Shown here piece after piece: positions 8,821 through 17,054 of a stretch of 63,927 nt of DNA. The stretch comes from an uncultured Dehalococcoidia bacterium (GTDB lineage: Bacteria > Chloroflexota > Dehalococcoidia > Tepidiformales > Tepidiformaceae), in contig CALLPC010000001.1 of NCBI GenBank assembly GCA_938015525.1, forward strand, positions 1-63,927, in the 5' to 3' direction. The notes under the pieces were generated by a model, which saw only the letters and a list, made by a program, of their open reading frames with translations, made no database searches and was not told where the DNA came from. Both the position numbers and the translations under genes were made by a program. Within the stretch, counting starts at the first letter, position 1. Every line of letters begins with the position of its first letter.

Positions 8821-9774
8821 ATGGGGGACATGAACGGGGCTGAGCGCGCGCGGAGCCTCCCGAGGGGGGCGAGTCCGCCGAGCCTGGGTGCGGTGCAGTA
8901 CTGGGCCTGGCGGGCGGCGCGGGCGACGATTGGGCGGACGCCCGGGCCGGCCGCCTATCGGATTGCGGGCGGGCTGGGCCACGCAGCGTACTGGTGCTGG
9001 CCGCGGGGCCGGCGGGCGATGCGGGCGAATTTCGCGCGGGTGCTGGGCACGGCAGAGCGGCGGCTCGTCGACCGGGTCGGGCGCGCGTCGCTGGCCGGCT
9101 ACTTCCGCTATCTCGTGGATTTCATGCGGCTGGATGTGGGGCGCTTCCGGCTTCCGCAGGTGAAGGGGGAGGCAGCGTTCGCTGCGCTGGACCGGCTGCT
9201 GGCGCGAGGCCGGGGCGCGGTCATCGTGTGCATGCATTACGGGAACTGGGATGCCGGGGCCGCGGTAGCAGCAGCGAAAGGCTACCCGCTGGCGGTGGTG
9301 GCCGAGGGCTTCGACGACCCGCGCCTGGATGACCTGGTGCTGGGTGCGCGGGAGCAGCTCGGCATGCAGGTTATCCGGCTGGAGCGCGCGGGGCCCTCGA
9401 TGGTGCGGACATTGCGGCGGAACGGGCTGCTCGCACTGCTCATCGACCGGCCGATGCCGGGGGAAGGGGTGGAGGTGACCTTCTTCGGTGAGCCGGTCGA
9501 GGTGCCGGCGGGGCCGGCCCGGCTGGCGCTCGCGACCGGGGCGGCACTGGTGCCGGTGGCGTTCCGGCGGGTGGACCCGCTGGGGCGGCTCATGGAGGTG
9601 GTTGGCGATTTCTCGATCGTTCCCTGTGAGGATGCAAAGCCGGAGTGTGTGCAAACGCTGACCCAGCGGGTGATGGCGGCGCACGAACGGTTCATCCGGG
9701 AACAGCCGGAACAGTGGTACATGTTCCGGGAGCTGTGGCGGGGGAACGGTGCACGGGCCGGGGCAGCGCCTTGA
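8821..9774 (+). CDS. HtrB/LpxL-family lysophospholipid acyltransferase (PatA-like), copy 1
   Basis: 317 residues, LPLAT superfamily. The catalytic HX4D motif is present as HYGNWD near residue 140, followed by a conserved LALLIDRP segment and a C-terminal EQWYMFRELW pattern typical of HtrB/LpxL and of mycobacterial PatA, which acylates phosphatidylinositol mannosides. No LPS genes are visible nearby, while a PimA-like transferase and a PI-synthase-like enzyme follow in the same operon, so acylation of an inositol-type glycolipid is the better guess. ATG 8821 follows a TACACT box by 8 nt. Its stop is 17 nt before the next acyltransferase start, or overlaps an alternative TTG start (9771). Confidence 0.8.
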   Translation: MGDMNGAERARSLPRGASPPSLGAVQYWAWRAARATIGRTPGPAAYRIAGGLGHAAYWCWPRGRRAMRANFARVLGTAERRLVDRVGRASLAGYFRYLVDFMRLDVGRFRLPQVKGEAAFAALDRLLARGRGAVIVCMHYGNWDAGAAVAAAKGYPLAVVAEGFDDPRLDDLVLGAREQLGMQVIRLERAGPSMVRTLRRNGLLALLIDRPMPGEGVEVTFFGEPVEVPAGPARLALATGAALVPVAFRRVDPLGRLMEVVGDFSIVPCEDAKPECVQTLTQRVMAAHERFIREQPEQWYMFRELWRGNGARAGAAP

Positions 9775-9791
9775 GCGGGCGCGCGCTCGCG

Positions 9792-10646
9792 ATGAAGGCT
9801 GCCAACCGGCTCGCGGGCCGCTGGCCGGCGCCTTTCTACGCCATCGCGCCGGCGGTGGCGCGGGTCACCTGGGCGTTGAACCCGGTGCTCCGCCGGCGCG
9901 TGGTGCGGAATCTGCTGCCGGTGTGCGACGGCGACCGGGAGCGGGCGCGGCGGGAGGGCCGCCGGGCACTGCAGCACGTGCTCGCGTATTACCTGGACCT
10001 GGTGACGCTGCCCTGGCGGGAGATGTCGCGGTTCGAAGCGGAGCACCTCGAGGTCTACCACGGCGAACGGCTCGACCTGCTCCGCTCGAACGGAGCCGTC
10101 TTGCTGGTGAGCGCCCACACGGGGAACGCGGAGCTGGCCATCCAGGCGCTGACGTACCGGGGGCGGTCGTTCGTCGCCCTCGTCGAGCGGCTCGAGCCAC
10201 GGGACTGGGCGGAGTACATGCTCCGGCTGCGGTCGTCGGCCGGGGGGACGTTCCTCGAGGCGAACTTCGCCGGGGTGCGGGCGTGCATCGAGACGCTGCG
10301 GAACGGGGGGGTCGTCGGGATGATGGGGGACCGGGACATCCAGCACACGGGGGTGTGTACGCAGTTGTTCGGGAAGGCGGTGCGGCTGCCACGCGGCCCC
10401 TGGGAGCTGGCCCGGCGGACCGATGCTCTCGTCATCCCCATCTTCTCGAGCAGGAAGCGGGGCGACCAGTTTCGGATCGACGTCGAAGAGCCGTTCCGGG
10501 TAGCGACGACGGAGGATGCGGACGCGGATATCCGGGCGGCGGTCGAGCGGTTCGCGGGCCTGCTGGAGCAGCACCTCCGGCGAGACCCCGGGCAGTGGGC
10601 GGTGCTGGAGGATTTCTGGGGGGTACACGGCTGTGGGGAAGGCTGA
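9792..10646 (+). CDS. HtrB/LpxL-family lysophospholipid acyltransferase, copy 2
   Basis: 284 residues. It carries HTGNAE as its HX4(D/E) catalytic motif (SAHTGNAELA) and GMMGDRDI as the following conserved block, plus the C-terminal PGQWAVLEDFW seen in this family. It is only distantly similar to the preceding copy, so the two probably acylate different positions or use different acyl donors. Start at ATG 9792; the frame runs further 5' within the previous gene but without family sequence, and TTG 9771 overlapping the upstream TGA would allow translational coupling. The 3' end overlaps the PHP gene by 14 nt. Confidence 0.78.
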   Translation: MKAANRLAGRWPAPFYAIAPAVARVTWALNPVLRRRVVRNLLPVCDGDRERARREGRRALQHVLAYYLDLVTLPWREMSRFEAEHLEVYHGERLDLLRSNGAVLLVSAHTGNAELAIQALTYRGRSFVALVERLEPRDWAEYMLRLRSSAGGTFLEANFAGVRACIETLRNGGVVGMMGDRDIQHTGVCTQLFGKAVRLPRGPWELARRTDALVIPIFSSRKRGDQFRIDVEEPFRVATTEDADADIRAAVERFAGLLEQHLRRDPGQWAVLEDFWGVHGCGEG

Positions 10647-11358
10647 CCTGCACCTGCATACGCGGGTGAGCGATGGCTTCGCGTCGGTGGAGCAGCTGCT
10701 GGAGTGGGTGGAGCACTGCACGGACCTGGATGTGATCGCCGTGACCGACCACGAGGATGTGCGGGGCGGGCTGCAGGCGCGCGAGCTGGCGGCAAAGCGA
10801 GGTTACCGGTTCGAGGTGGTGCCCGGCGCCGAGGTGACGACGCTGCAGGGCCACGTCCTGGCGCTCTTCATCGAACGGGACCTGCCGAGTTTTCGAGGGG
10901 TAGAATCGACGCTTGCGATGATTCATGATGCCGGGGGCCTGGCGGTGGCGCCGCACCCGCTGAGCTGGCTGACGCGGTCGGTGGGAGAACGAACGCTGGA
11001 TGCACTGCGGGAGCGGGGAGAGGCCGGGGTGGGGTTCGACGCGATCGAGCTGGCAAACCCGAGCCCAGCTGGCCGCCGGACGGGGCCGAAGGCGGCGCGG
11101 CTGAATGCCGAGCGGTGGGGCTTGCCGGCAGCGGGCGGCTCTGATGCGCACCACCTGGAGCACATAGGCGCGGGCTGGACGGAGTTCCCCGGGCGAACCA
11201 GCGAAGAGCTGCGCCTGGCCATCGGCGCGGGGACGACGCGCGCCGTGATGAGCGCCGGGATAGCCGGGGTGCCGCCCGCCAGGCTGGCGCTCGGGCTGGC
11301 CTGGGGCTATACGGCGACGCCGCGCAAGGTGGTGCGGATGCTCGGAGGCCTGCGGTGA
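10633..11358 (+). CDS. PHP-domain phosphoesterase, first copy
   Basis: 241 residues starting at GTG 10633, inside the end of the preceding gene. The four PHP metal-binding motifs are visible: ADLHLHTRVSDG, VTDHEDV, an AVAPHPLSW histidine and GGSDAHHLEH. The family hydrolyses phosphate esters, or pyrophosphate bonds in nucleotides and sugar phosphates, with a trinuclear metal centre. It is embedded between an acyltransferase and a PimA-like glycosyltransferase. A phosphatase step in inositol lipid assembly (for example removal of phosphate from an inositol-phosphate lipid) is an attractive inference but not shown by sequence. Confidence 0.75.
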   Translation: MGKADLHLHTRVSDGFASVEQLLEWVEHCTDLDVIAVTDHEDVRGGLQARELAAKRGYRFEVVPGAEVTTLQGHVLALFIERDLPSFRGVESTLAMIHDAGGLAVAPHPLSWLTRSVGERTLDALRERGEAGVGFDAIELANPSPAGRRTGPKAARLNAERWGLPAAGGSDAHHLEHIGAGWTEFPGRTSEELRLAIGAGTTRAVMSAGIAGVPPARLALGLAWGYTATPRKVVRMLGGLR

Positions 11359-12512
11359 ACATCGCCCTGGTGAGCCCGTACGACTGGTGCGTGGAGGGCG
11401 GGGTCAAGACGCATATCCGCCACCTGGCAGCCTCGTTCCGTGCGTGGGGCCACGACGTGACCATCTTCGCGCCAGCCTCGGAACCGGAGCGGGCCCGGGA
11501 TGAGGTGCACGTGATGGGCCGGCCGTTTTCGATGCGGGTGAGCGGGTCGGTGGCGCGGATTACGTTCGCGTGGAAGTCGCCGGAGGTGAAGCGGGTGCTC
11601 CAGGAACACCAGTTCGACGTCGTGCACCTCCACGAGCCGCTGATGCCGCTCCTGCCGTACCACTTCCTGCGGTATTCGAAGGCGGTCAACGTCGGTACGT
11701 TCCACGCGGCGAAGGAGGGCGGGAACCGGTTTTACGGTTACACGACACCGCTGACACGCCGATGGTTCCGGAAGCTGGACGGGAAGATTGCCGTTTCACC
11801 GGCGGCAGCGAAGCTGGTGAGCCGGTATTTCCCCGGGTACTTCAACATCATCCCGAACGGCATCGAGTACGAGCATTTCGCCGGGCCGGCCGAGCCGTTC
11901 CCGGAGTTCATGGACGGGAAGAAAAATATCCTCTTCGTCGGGCGGCCGGAGAAGCGGAAGGGCCTGACCTACCTGCTCCGGGCCTACCTGCGGATCCGCC
12001 AGGTCGAGCCGGACACGCGGCTGATCGTCGTCGGGGCGGGCGATTTCACACGATTCGAAAGGGTGATGGCGCCGTTCCCGGACGTGGTCTTCCGGCCGAA
12101 CGTCCCGTATGCCGACCTGCCGCGCTACCACCGCAGCTGCACGGTGTTCTGCGCACCGAACACCGGGAACGAGAGCCAGGGATACGTGCTGCTCGAGGCG
12201 CTGGCTGCGGGCGATGCGGTGGTCGCAAGCAACATCGAGGGCTTCGCGGGGGTGATGACCCACGAGTTGGAGGGGCTGCTCGTCCGGCCGAAGGACCCGG
12301 ACGCGATAACCGAGGGCATCCTCCGGCTGCTTCGCAACCCGGCGCTGCGGGAGGCTCTCGGTGCGCGGGGGAGGGAGCTGGCGCGGCACTACAGCTGGGA
12401 CAACGTCGCGCACCGGGTGCTTTCGTATTACGAGCGCCTGCTCTACGAGCGGGAGCAGGTCGCGGAGACGCGGGCGAGCCGGGCCGCAGTCCCGGCGGGG
12501 CCGGACCGCTGA
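11355..12512 (+). CDS. GT4 glycosyltransferase, PimA-like
   Basis: 385 residues, GT-B fold. The N-terminal glycine motif EGGVKTH matches PimA-type mannosyltransferases. VHLHEPLMPLLPYH, IPNGIEYEHF, VGRPEKRKG (the phosphate-binding Arg/Lys pair) and NESQGYVLLEALAAG (the nucleotide-sugar glutamate motif) are all present. PimA transfers the first mannose from GDP-mannose to phosphatidyl-myo-inositol on the inner membrane face. A GTG start overlaps the PHP stop as GTGA, and the stop overlaps the next start as TGATG, so coupling is tight. The best hypothesis is mannosylation of an inositol phospholipid made by the next gene product. Confidence 0.8.
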   Translation: MNIALVSPYDWCVEGGVKTHIRHLAASFRAWGHDVTIFAPASEPERARDEVHVMGRPFSMRVSGSVARITFAWKSPEVKRVLQEHQFDVVHLHEPLMPLLPYHFLRYSKAVNVGTFHAAKEGGNRFYGYTTPLTRRWFRKLDGKIAVSPAAAKLVSRYFPGYFNIIPNGIEYEHFAGPAEPFPEFMDGKKNILFVGRPEKRKGLTYLLRAYLRIRQVEPDTRLIVVGAGDFTRFERVMAPFPDVVFRPNVPYADLPRYHRSCTVFCAPNTGNESQGYVLLEALAAGDAVVASNIEGFAGVMTHELEGLLVRPKDPDAITEGILRLLRNPALREALGARGRELARHYSWDNVAHRVLSYYERLLYEREQVAETRASRAAVPAGPDR

Positions 12513-13108
12513 TGGGCGTCACGCTGCTCCCCACGCGGCTGCCGAAAAGCGTCCAGGACGCCATCGGGCGGGGAGTCGGCAGCCTGGGGGTTACGCCGAA
12601 CATGGTGTCGCTGGCGGGCGCCGCGGGGAACGTGGCTGCGGCGGTGCTGGTGGCACGCGGGAGTCTGCTGGCAGCCGGGTTTGTCTATCTCGCGTTCTCG
12701 GCGCTGGACCTGGTGGACGGGGCGGTGGCCCGGGCGACGGGGCAGGCGAGCCCGTTCGGTGCCGTCTTCGACGCGGTGCTGGACCGGGCGAGTGAGGCCG
12801 TCGTCCTGGCGGCCTGCGGATGGTATTTCGCGGAGCGCGGGGAGGACTGGCAGGTGGGAGCGGCCTATGCGGCTCTGCTCGGGAGCGTCGCGGTGAGCTA
12901 TCTCCGGGCGCGGGCGGAAGTAGAAGGGGTGCCGATGCGGGAGGGGCTATTCCGGCGGCAGGAACGAGTTGCCGTGCTGGGGCTGGGGCTGTTGCTCGGC
13001 TGGCTGCCAGCGGCCGTCACGGTCCTCGCGGTCCTTTCGAACCTGACGGCGCTGCAGCGGGGCTGGATGCTGGCGCGCGCGCTCCGGGATGGGCGAACGG
13101 GAGGATAA
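12512..13108 (+). CDS. CDP-alcohol phosphatidyltransferase (PI-synthase/PgsA-like)
   Basis: 198 residues, integral membrane enzyme. The signature DG-x2-AR-x8-G-x3-D-x3-D is exact: DGAVAR begins it and the two last aspartates fall in FDAVLDRAS. Several hydrophobic helices follow. The family joins a CDP-activated lipid to an alcohol such as glycerol-3-phosphate or inositol-phosphate. Placement directly after a PimA-like gene and acyltransferases mirrors the mycobacterial pgsA1-patA-pimA cluster, so phosphatidylinositol (or inositol-phosphate) synthesis is favoured over phosphatidylglycerophosphate. It ends 40 nt before prfB. Confidence 0.82.
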   Translation: MGVTLLPTRLPKSVQDAIGRGVGSLGVTPNMVSLAGAAGNVAAAVLVARGSLLAAGFVYLAFSALDLVDGAVARATGQASPFGAVFDAVLDRASEAVVLAACGWYFAERGEDWQVGAAYAALLGSVAVSYLRARAEVEGVPMREGLFRRQERVAVLGLGLLLGWLPAAVTVLAVLSNLTALQRGWMLARALRDGRTGG

Positions 13109-13148
13109 CGGGCTTTTCCCTGCGGCGCGGGCATGCGAGCATGCACCT

Positions 13149-14256
13149 ATGAACGACCTGCAAGCGCGTGCACGCGAGCTCTCTGACCGTATCTCCGACC
13201 TCCTGGTGCGTCTTTGACATCGCCGGGGTTGAGGCGCGGGTAGCGGAGCTCGAACGCAAGACACTCGAACCGGGGTTTTGGGAGGATTCGGCGGCTGCCC
13301 GCAAGGTGATGCAGGAGCTGGCAGCGCTGCGGGAGCGTGCCGGGCTCTGGCGCGGCCTCGAGCGGCGGGTCCGGGATGCGGCGGAGCTGATCGGCCTCGC
13401 GCTGGCCGAGGGAGACGAGGCAACGGCAGAGGAGGCCGGGCAGGAGCTCGATGCGGTCGCAAAGGAGCTGGACCGGCTGGAGTTCCAGCTGCAGCTCTCG
13501 GGGCCGTACGACATGCGGAACGCGTACCTCGCCGTGCATGCGGGTGCGGGCGGGACGGACTCCCAAGACTGGGCGCAGATGCTTTTGCGAATGTACCTCC
13601 GCTGGGCGGAGCGGAGAGGGTTCGAGGCCGAGGTGGTGGACCTGACGGAGGGTGAGGAGGCGGGGATCAAGAGCGCGACCGTTGCCGTCCGGGGGCCGTA
13701 TGCGTATGGCTACCTGAAGGGGGAACGCGGGGTTCACCGGCTGGTGCGGCTCTCGCCGTTCAACGCGGCGGCGACACGCCAGACCAGCTTCGCGAAGGTG
13801 GAGGTGATGCCGGAGGTGGACGAAGTGGGCGAGATCGACATCAACCCGGACGACCTGCGGGTCGATGTGTTCCGGTCGAGCGGAGCCGGCGGCCAGAACG
13901 TGCAGAAAAACTCGACGGCGGTGCGGATTACGCACATCCCCACGGGCATCGTGGTGACCTGCCAGAACGAGCGGTCGCAGGCGCAGAATAAAGAGACGGC
14001 GCTGAAGGTGCTGGAGGCACGGCTGCTCGAGCTGGAATTGAACCGTCAAGAAGAGGAAAAGGCGCGGCTGAAAGGGGAGCACGTGGACGTTTCGTTCGGG
14101 AGCCAGGTCCGCAATTATGTGTTGCACCCGTATAAGCTGGTGAAGGACCTGCGGACGGGCTACGAGACGTCGGACACGACGGCGGTGCTGGACGGTGAGA
14201 TTGACCCGTTCATCGAAGCGTACCTGAAGGAGCAGGTCGGGCAGGAGCAGACATGA
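13149..14256 (+). CDS. prfB: Peptide chain release factor 2, with programmed +1 frameshift
   Basis: RF2 releases nascent peptides at UGA and UAA. The coding sequence joins 13149-13214 and 13216-14256, about 368 residues. The first 22 codons end in CTT followed by in-frame TGA at 13215-13217; slipping +1 reads CTT GAC and continues into the main body. The RF2-specific stop recognition tripeptide SPF (RLSPFNAAATRQ) and the catalytic GGQ loop (SSGAGGQNVQKNS) are both intact. Low RF2 would favour the shift, giving the well-known autoregulation. GGTG, three nucleotides before CTT, can act as the stimulatory internal Shine-Dalgarno. The stop overlaps the next gene as ATGA. Start at ATG 13149; a GCATGC repeat lies just upstream. 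Confidence 0.95.
13204..13218 (+). promoter_or_regulatory. prfB recoding site
   Basis: Slippery CTT TGA C at 13212-13218 is preceded at three-nucleotide spacing by CTGGTG, whose GGTG matches the 3' part of the perfect Shine-Dalgarno. Spacing equals that of the E. coli prfB signal, though pairing potential is weaker. Confidence 0.9.
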
Positions 14257-15623
14257 GGCGTGCGGCGGTCGCCGTGGCGGTGATGCTGGCGCTGGGGGTG
14301 CTGGCGGCTCCCGGTACGCCTGCCCGGGCGGACACGGTGGTCGAGTCGACGTCGGTGGAGAACGGCTACCCGAGGGCGCTGCGGTTCCGGGCTACCGCGC
14401 GGGCAGATACCACCATCACCGACGCGACGTTCCACTACGCCATCAAGGGACGCGGGACGCGTGCGCTGGACAAGCCGAAGGACTTCACCCCCGGGCCGGC
14501 GGTATCGGTGGAGGTGGAGCTGCTGGTGAACACGGGGCAGAATTACATCCCGGTAGGGTCGGAGTTTACGTACGCCTGGGAGTTTACGACGGCCGACGGG
14601 CGAACCGTCCGGAGTGCGGAGGAGCGGTTCCTCTACCTGCCGCCGGACCGGGAGTGGAGGTCGCTAGCAAACGACTTCATGGTGGTCTACTACCACGGCG
14701 ACCGTGAGACGCTGGCCCGCGCCTACCTGAACGCCGGGGCGGACACGTACGAGCGGATAGGCCGGCAGCTGTACGGCATCGAGCTCACGACCCTCCCGGT
14801 GAAGGTGATCCTCTTCGCGAGCGAGGCGGAGATGAACCCGGCGCGGCCGGGGCAGGGCGGGCGCTTCGATGCGGCGGTCACCACGTGTGGCACGAAGGTG
14901 ACGAACGACATTTTGCTCATGAACCCGGTAGCCTGCGGCTCGACGGACCGGACGGACACGCTGCGGCACGAGCTGGGGCACATCCTGAACGACGTGGCCG
15001 GGCAGGGGACGCTGGCGAAGCTGCCGGCGTGGCTGGACGAAGGCGCAGCGGTGTACGCGCAATCGTCGCCGGGGGACTACGAAGGCGCGTTCCGGGTGGC
15101 GGTGCGGGCAGACCGGCTGATCCCGTTCAACCAGATGGTCGTGCCGACGAGCAATCCGCAGCTGGTTGGGGTGTTCTACGGCCAGGCCTATTTCATGGTG
15201 AAGTTCCTGATCGACCGGGAAGGGCCGGGAAAGTTCGCGGAGCTGATGCGGACGATCAAGGGCGGGACGCGGTACGACCAGGCGATCGAGAAGGTGTACG
15301 GGCTGACGATGACGCAGTTCGAAGACGCCTTCCGGCGGGAGCACGGGCTGGCGCCGCGGGCTCAGCCGACCGCCGCCCCAACGGTGGCCCCGACGCAGCG
15401 GCCGCAGCAGGCGGGACCGACGGCGGTGCCGACGCGTCCGCCGGCACAGGGCGCCAGGGCGAGCGACGGCGGGGGCGGTGTCGACCGGGCGATGCTGGTC
15501 ATCTTCGGGCTGGCGGCGCTCCTGGCCCTTGCTGCGGTGTTCAGCTGGCTGGTGGCGATGATGCTGGCGAACCGCCGGGAGGGAGGACCCGGCGGGAGCG
15601 GAGGAGCGAGCGGACCGGGGTGA
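14253..15623 (+). CDS. Membrane-anchored gluzincin (peptidase MA-like)
   Basis: 456 residues. A signal peptide occupies about residues 1-26 (hydrophobic core, then PARADT). The zinc motif HELGH near residue 240 is followed by LPAWLDEGAAVY, giving the HExxH...E arrangement of peptidase MA/M1-type gluzincins. The catalytic domain is followed by a Thr/Pro/Gln-rich linker (PTAAPTVAPTQRPQQ) and a C-terminal membrane helix, so the enzyme would face the cell exterior. Its ATG overlaps the prfB stop (ATGA), which couples its translation to RF2 completion. The substrate is unknown; surface protein processing is an inference. Confidence 0.8.
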   Translation: MRRAAVAVAVMLALGVLAAPGTPARADTVVESTSVENGYPRALRFRATARADTTITDATFHYAIKGRGTRALDKPKDFTPGPAVSVEVELLVNTGQNYIPVGSEFTYAWEFTTADGRTVRSAEERFLYLPPDREWRSLANDFMVVYYHGDRETLARAYLNAGADTYERIGRQLYGIELTTLPVKVILFASEAEMNPARPGQGGRFDAAVTTCGTKVTNDILLMNPVACGSTDRTDTLRHELGHILNDVAGQGTLAKLPAWLDEGAAVYAQSSPGDYEGAFRVAVRADRLIPFNQMVVPTSNPQLVGVFYGQAYFMVKFLIDREGPGKFAELMRTIKGGTRYDQAIEKVYGLTMTQFEDAFRREHGLAPRAQPTAAPTVAPTQRPQQAGPTAVPTRPPAQGARASDGGGGVDRAMLVIFGLAALLALAAVFSWLVAMMLANRREGGPGGSGGASGPG

Positions 15624-15716
15624 GGTCTTCGTCCCGGAGCACCTCCGGCGTGCCGCAGCCATGACCGGTCCGGCTGTCCCGGTCGTCGGCGGACCGGGCC
15701 ATGACCGGGAAAGCAT

Positions 15717-15740
15717 CGGCCGCCCCGGGCGGGGCGGCCG
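15717..15740. terminator. Strong GC hairpin between convergent genes
   Basis: Ten-base-pair perfect stem CGGCCGCCCC/GGGGCGGCCG with a four-base loop, between the ends of the peptidase gene (15623) and the acyl-CoA dehydrogenase gene (15765). There is no proper T-tract on either side, so it may slow polymerase or protect 3' ends rather than terminate efficiently. Confidence 0.5.
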
Positions 15741-15764
15741 ACGGGGTGGGCAAACGGCCCGGGG

Positions 15765-16949
15765 TCAGCCGCGGGGCAGGCCGAGGCCGCGGGTGGCGAT
15801 GATGTTGCGCTGGATCTCGCTTGTGCCGCCTTCGATGGTGTTGGCGATGGAGCGGAGGTACATGTACTTGATGCGGCCGCGCATGGGCGGTGTGGGGCCC
15901 GGCGTCTTTGCGTCCAGCTGGCCGTAAAGGCCGAGGACTTTCATGCCGGTGCGGTAGATGCGCTGGTTCAGCTCGGTGCCGTAGAGCTTGGCGACGGCGG
16001 CTTCGTGGCCGGGTGCGACGCCTTCTTTGGCCTGGATGGAGACGATTTTGAAGCTCATCATCTGGGCGACGCCCGCTTCGACGTAGCGCTCGACGAGCTC
16101 GTGGCGGACGGCCGGGTTATGGGCGAGGGTGCTCTGACCGTTGTGGGTGTTTTCGCGCGCGAATTTGATGAGGTCTTCGACGGCCTGGCGCGCGCCGACT
16201 GACCCGCCGATGTTGGAGCGCTCGAAGGAGAGCGTGGTCTGGGCGAGATACCAGCCGCGATTCTCTTCGCCGATGATGTTGTCGCGGGGGACGCGGACGT
16301 CTTCGAAGAAGACTTCGTTGAACTCGTGGGTGTAGGCGGCGTTGACGAGCGGCCGGACGGTGATGCCGGGGCTCTTCATATCGACGATGAAGTAGGTGAT
16401 GCCGCGATGCTTGGGGGCGTCGGGGTCGGTGCGGGCGAGGAGGATCATGTACCTGGCGAGGTGGCCGCCGGAGGTCCAGATCTTTTGGCCGTTGATGATG
16501 TAGTCGTCGCCGTCGCGGACGGCGCGGGTCTGGAGGGCGGCGAGGTCGGAGCCGGCGCCGGGCTCGGAGTAGCCCTGGCACCAGATGTCTTCACCGGAGA
16601 GGATGCCGGGCAGGTACTTTTTCTTCTGCTCCTCGGTGCCGTGGACGATGAGGGTGGGGCCGGCGAAGCCGACGGCGATGCCGCCCGGGCGGGGGAGGCG
16701 GGCTTCGGCGAGCTCCCAGTTGAAGATGAACTGCTGCATGACCGAGAGGCCGGCTCCACCGTACTCTTTCGGCCAGGCGGGGGCGACCCAGCCGCGGGCG
16801 GCGAGGGCCTTCGTCCATTCTTTGCTGCCCCCGTAGAAGCCGCGTTCGCCGTCGTCATCGCGCTGGCGGGCCTTGTGGCCCTCCTCCTCGATGAACTTGC
16901 GAACTTCGGCGCGGAACGCGGCCTCTTCCGGGGTGTCGCGGAAGTCCAT
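15765..16949 (-). CDS. Acyl-CoA dehydrogenase
   Basis: 394 residues, FAD-dependent alpha,beta-dehydrogenation of an acyl-CoA. Family motifs are all visible: CQGYSEPGAGSDLAALQT (FAD/substrate strand), WTSGGHLARYMILLART, FEDVRVP and the C-terminal TIEGGTSEIQRNIIATRGLG, whose glutamate before GG is the catalytic base position. Length and motifs fit the long-chain or FadE-like subgroup. ATG 16949 has GAGG 8 nt upstream. The gene stands alone, divergent from the aminotransferase. Electrons would go to electron-transfer flavoprotein, not encoded here. The precise chain length or branched substrate is unknown. Confidence 0.87.
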   Translation of the reverse strand: MDFRDTPEEAAFRAEVRKFIEEEGHKARQRDDDGERGFYGGSKEWTKALAARGWVAPAWPKEYGGAGLSVMQQFIFNWELAEARLPRPGGIAVGFAGPTLIVHGTEEQKKKYLPGILSGEDIWCQGYSEPGAGSDLAALQTRAVRDGDDYIINGQKIWTSGGHLARYMILLARTDPDAPKHRGITYFIVDMKSPGITVRPLVNAAYTHEFNEVFFEDVRVPRDNIIGEENRGWYLAQTTLSFERSNIGGSVGARQAVEDLIKFARENTHNGQSTLAHNPAVRHELVERYVEAGVAQMMSFKIVSIQAKEGVAPGHEAAVAKLYGTELNQRIYRTGMKVLGLYGQLDAKTPGPTPPMRGRIKYMYLRSIANTIEGGTSEIQRNIIATRGLGLPRG

Positions 16950-17041
16950 GCAGTACCTCACGTGTCGTAGTGGGTCGATTGTACACGCGTGTCGAAAAAG
17001 CGGCTGCGAGCGGGCCGGGAGCAGTTCCGGGGTGCACGGGG

Positions 17042-17047
17042 TAGGAT
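17042..17047 (+). promoter_or_regulatory. -10 box, probable leaderless start
   Basis: TAGGAT lies exactly 7 nt before the ATG of the aminotransferase gene, which has no Shine-Dalgarno. Transcription would begin at or next to the start codon. Confidence 0.5.
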
Positions 17048-17054
17048 CAGCGGC

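Noticed and set aside
8821..10646. Lipid A (LPS) biosynthesis assignment for the two HtrB-like acyltransferases.
   Set aside because: No other lipid A genes are in the window, and the same operon encodes PimA-like and PI-synthase-like enzymes, which fit inositol lipids better.
15624..15764. Possible small gene or attachment site in the repeat-rich spacer (direct repeats CATGACCGG).
   Set aside because: No tRNA, integrase or coherent frame nearby; the main feature is a GC hairpin between convergent genes.
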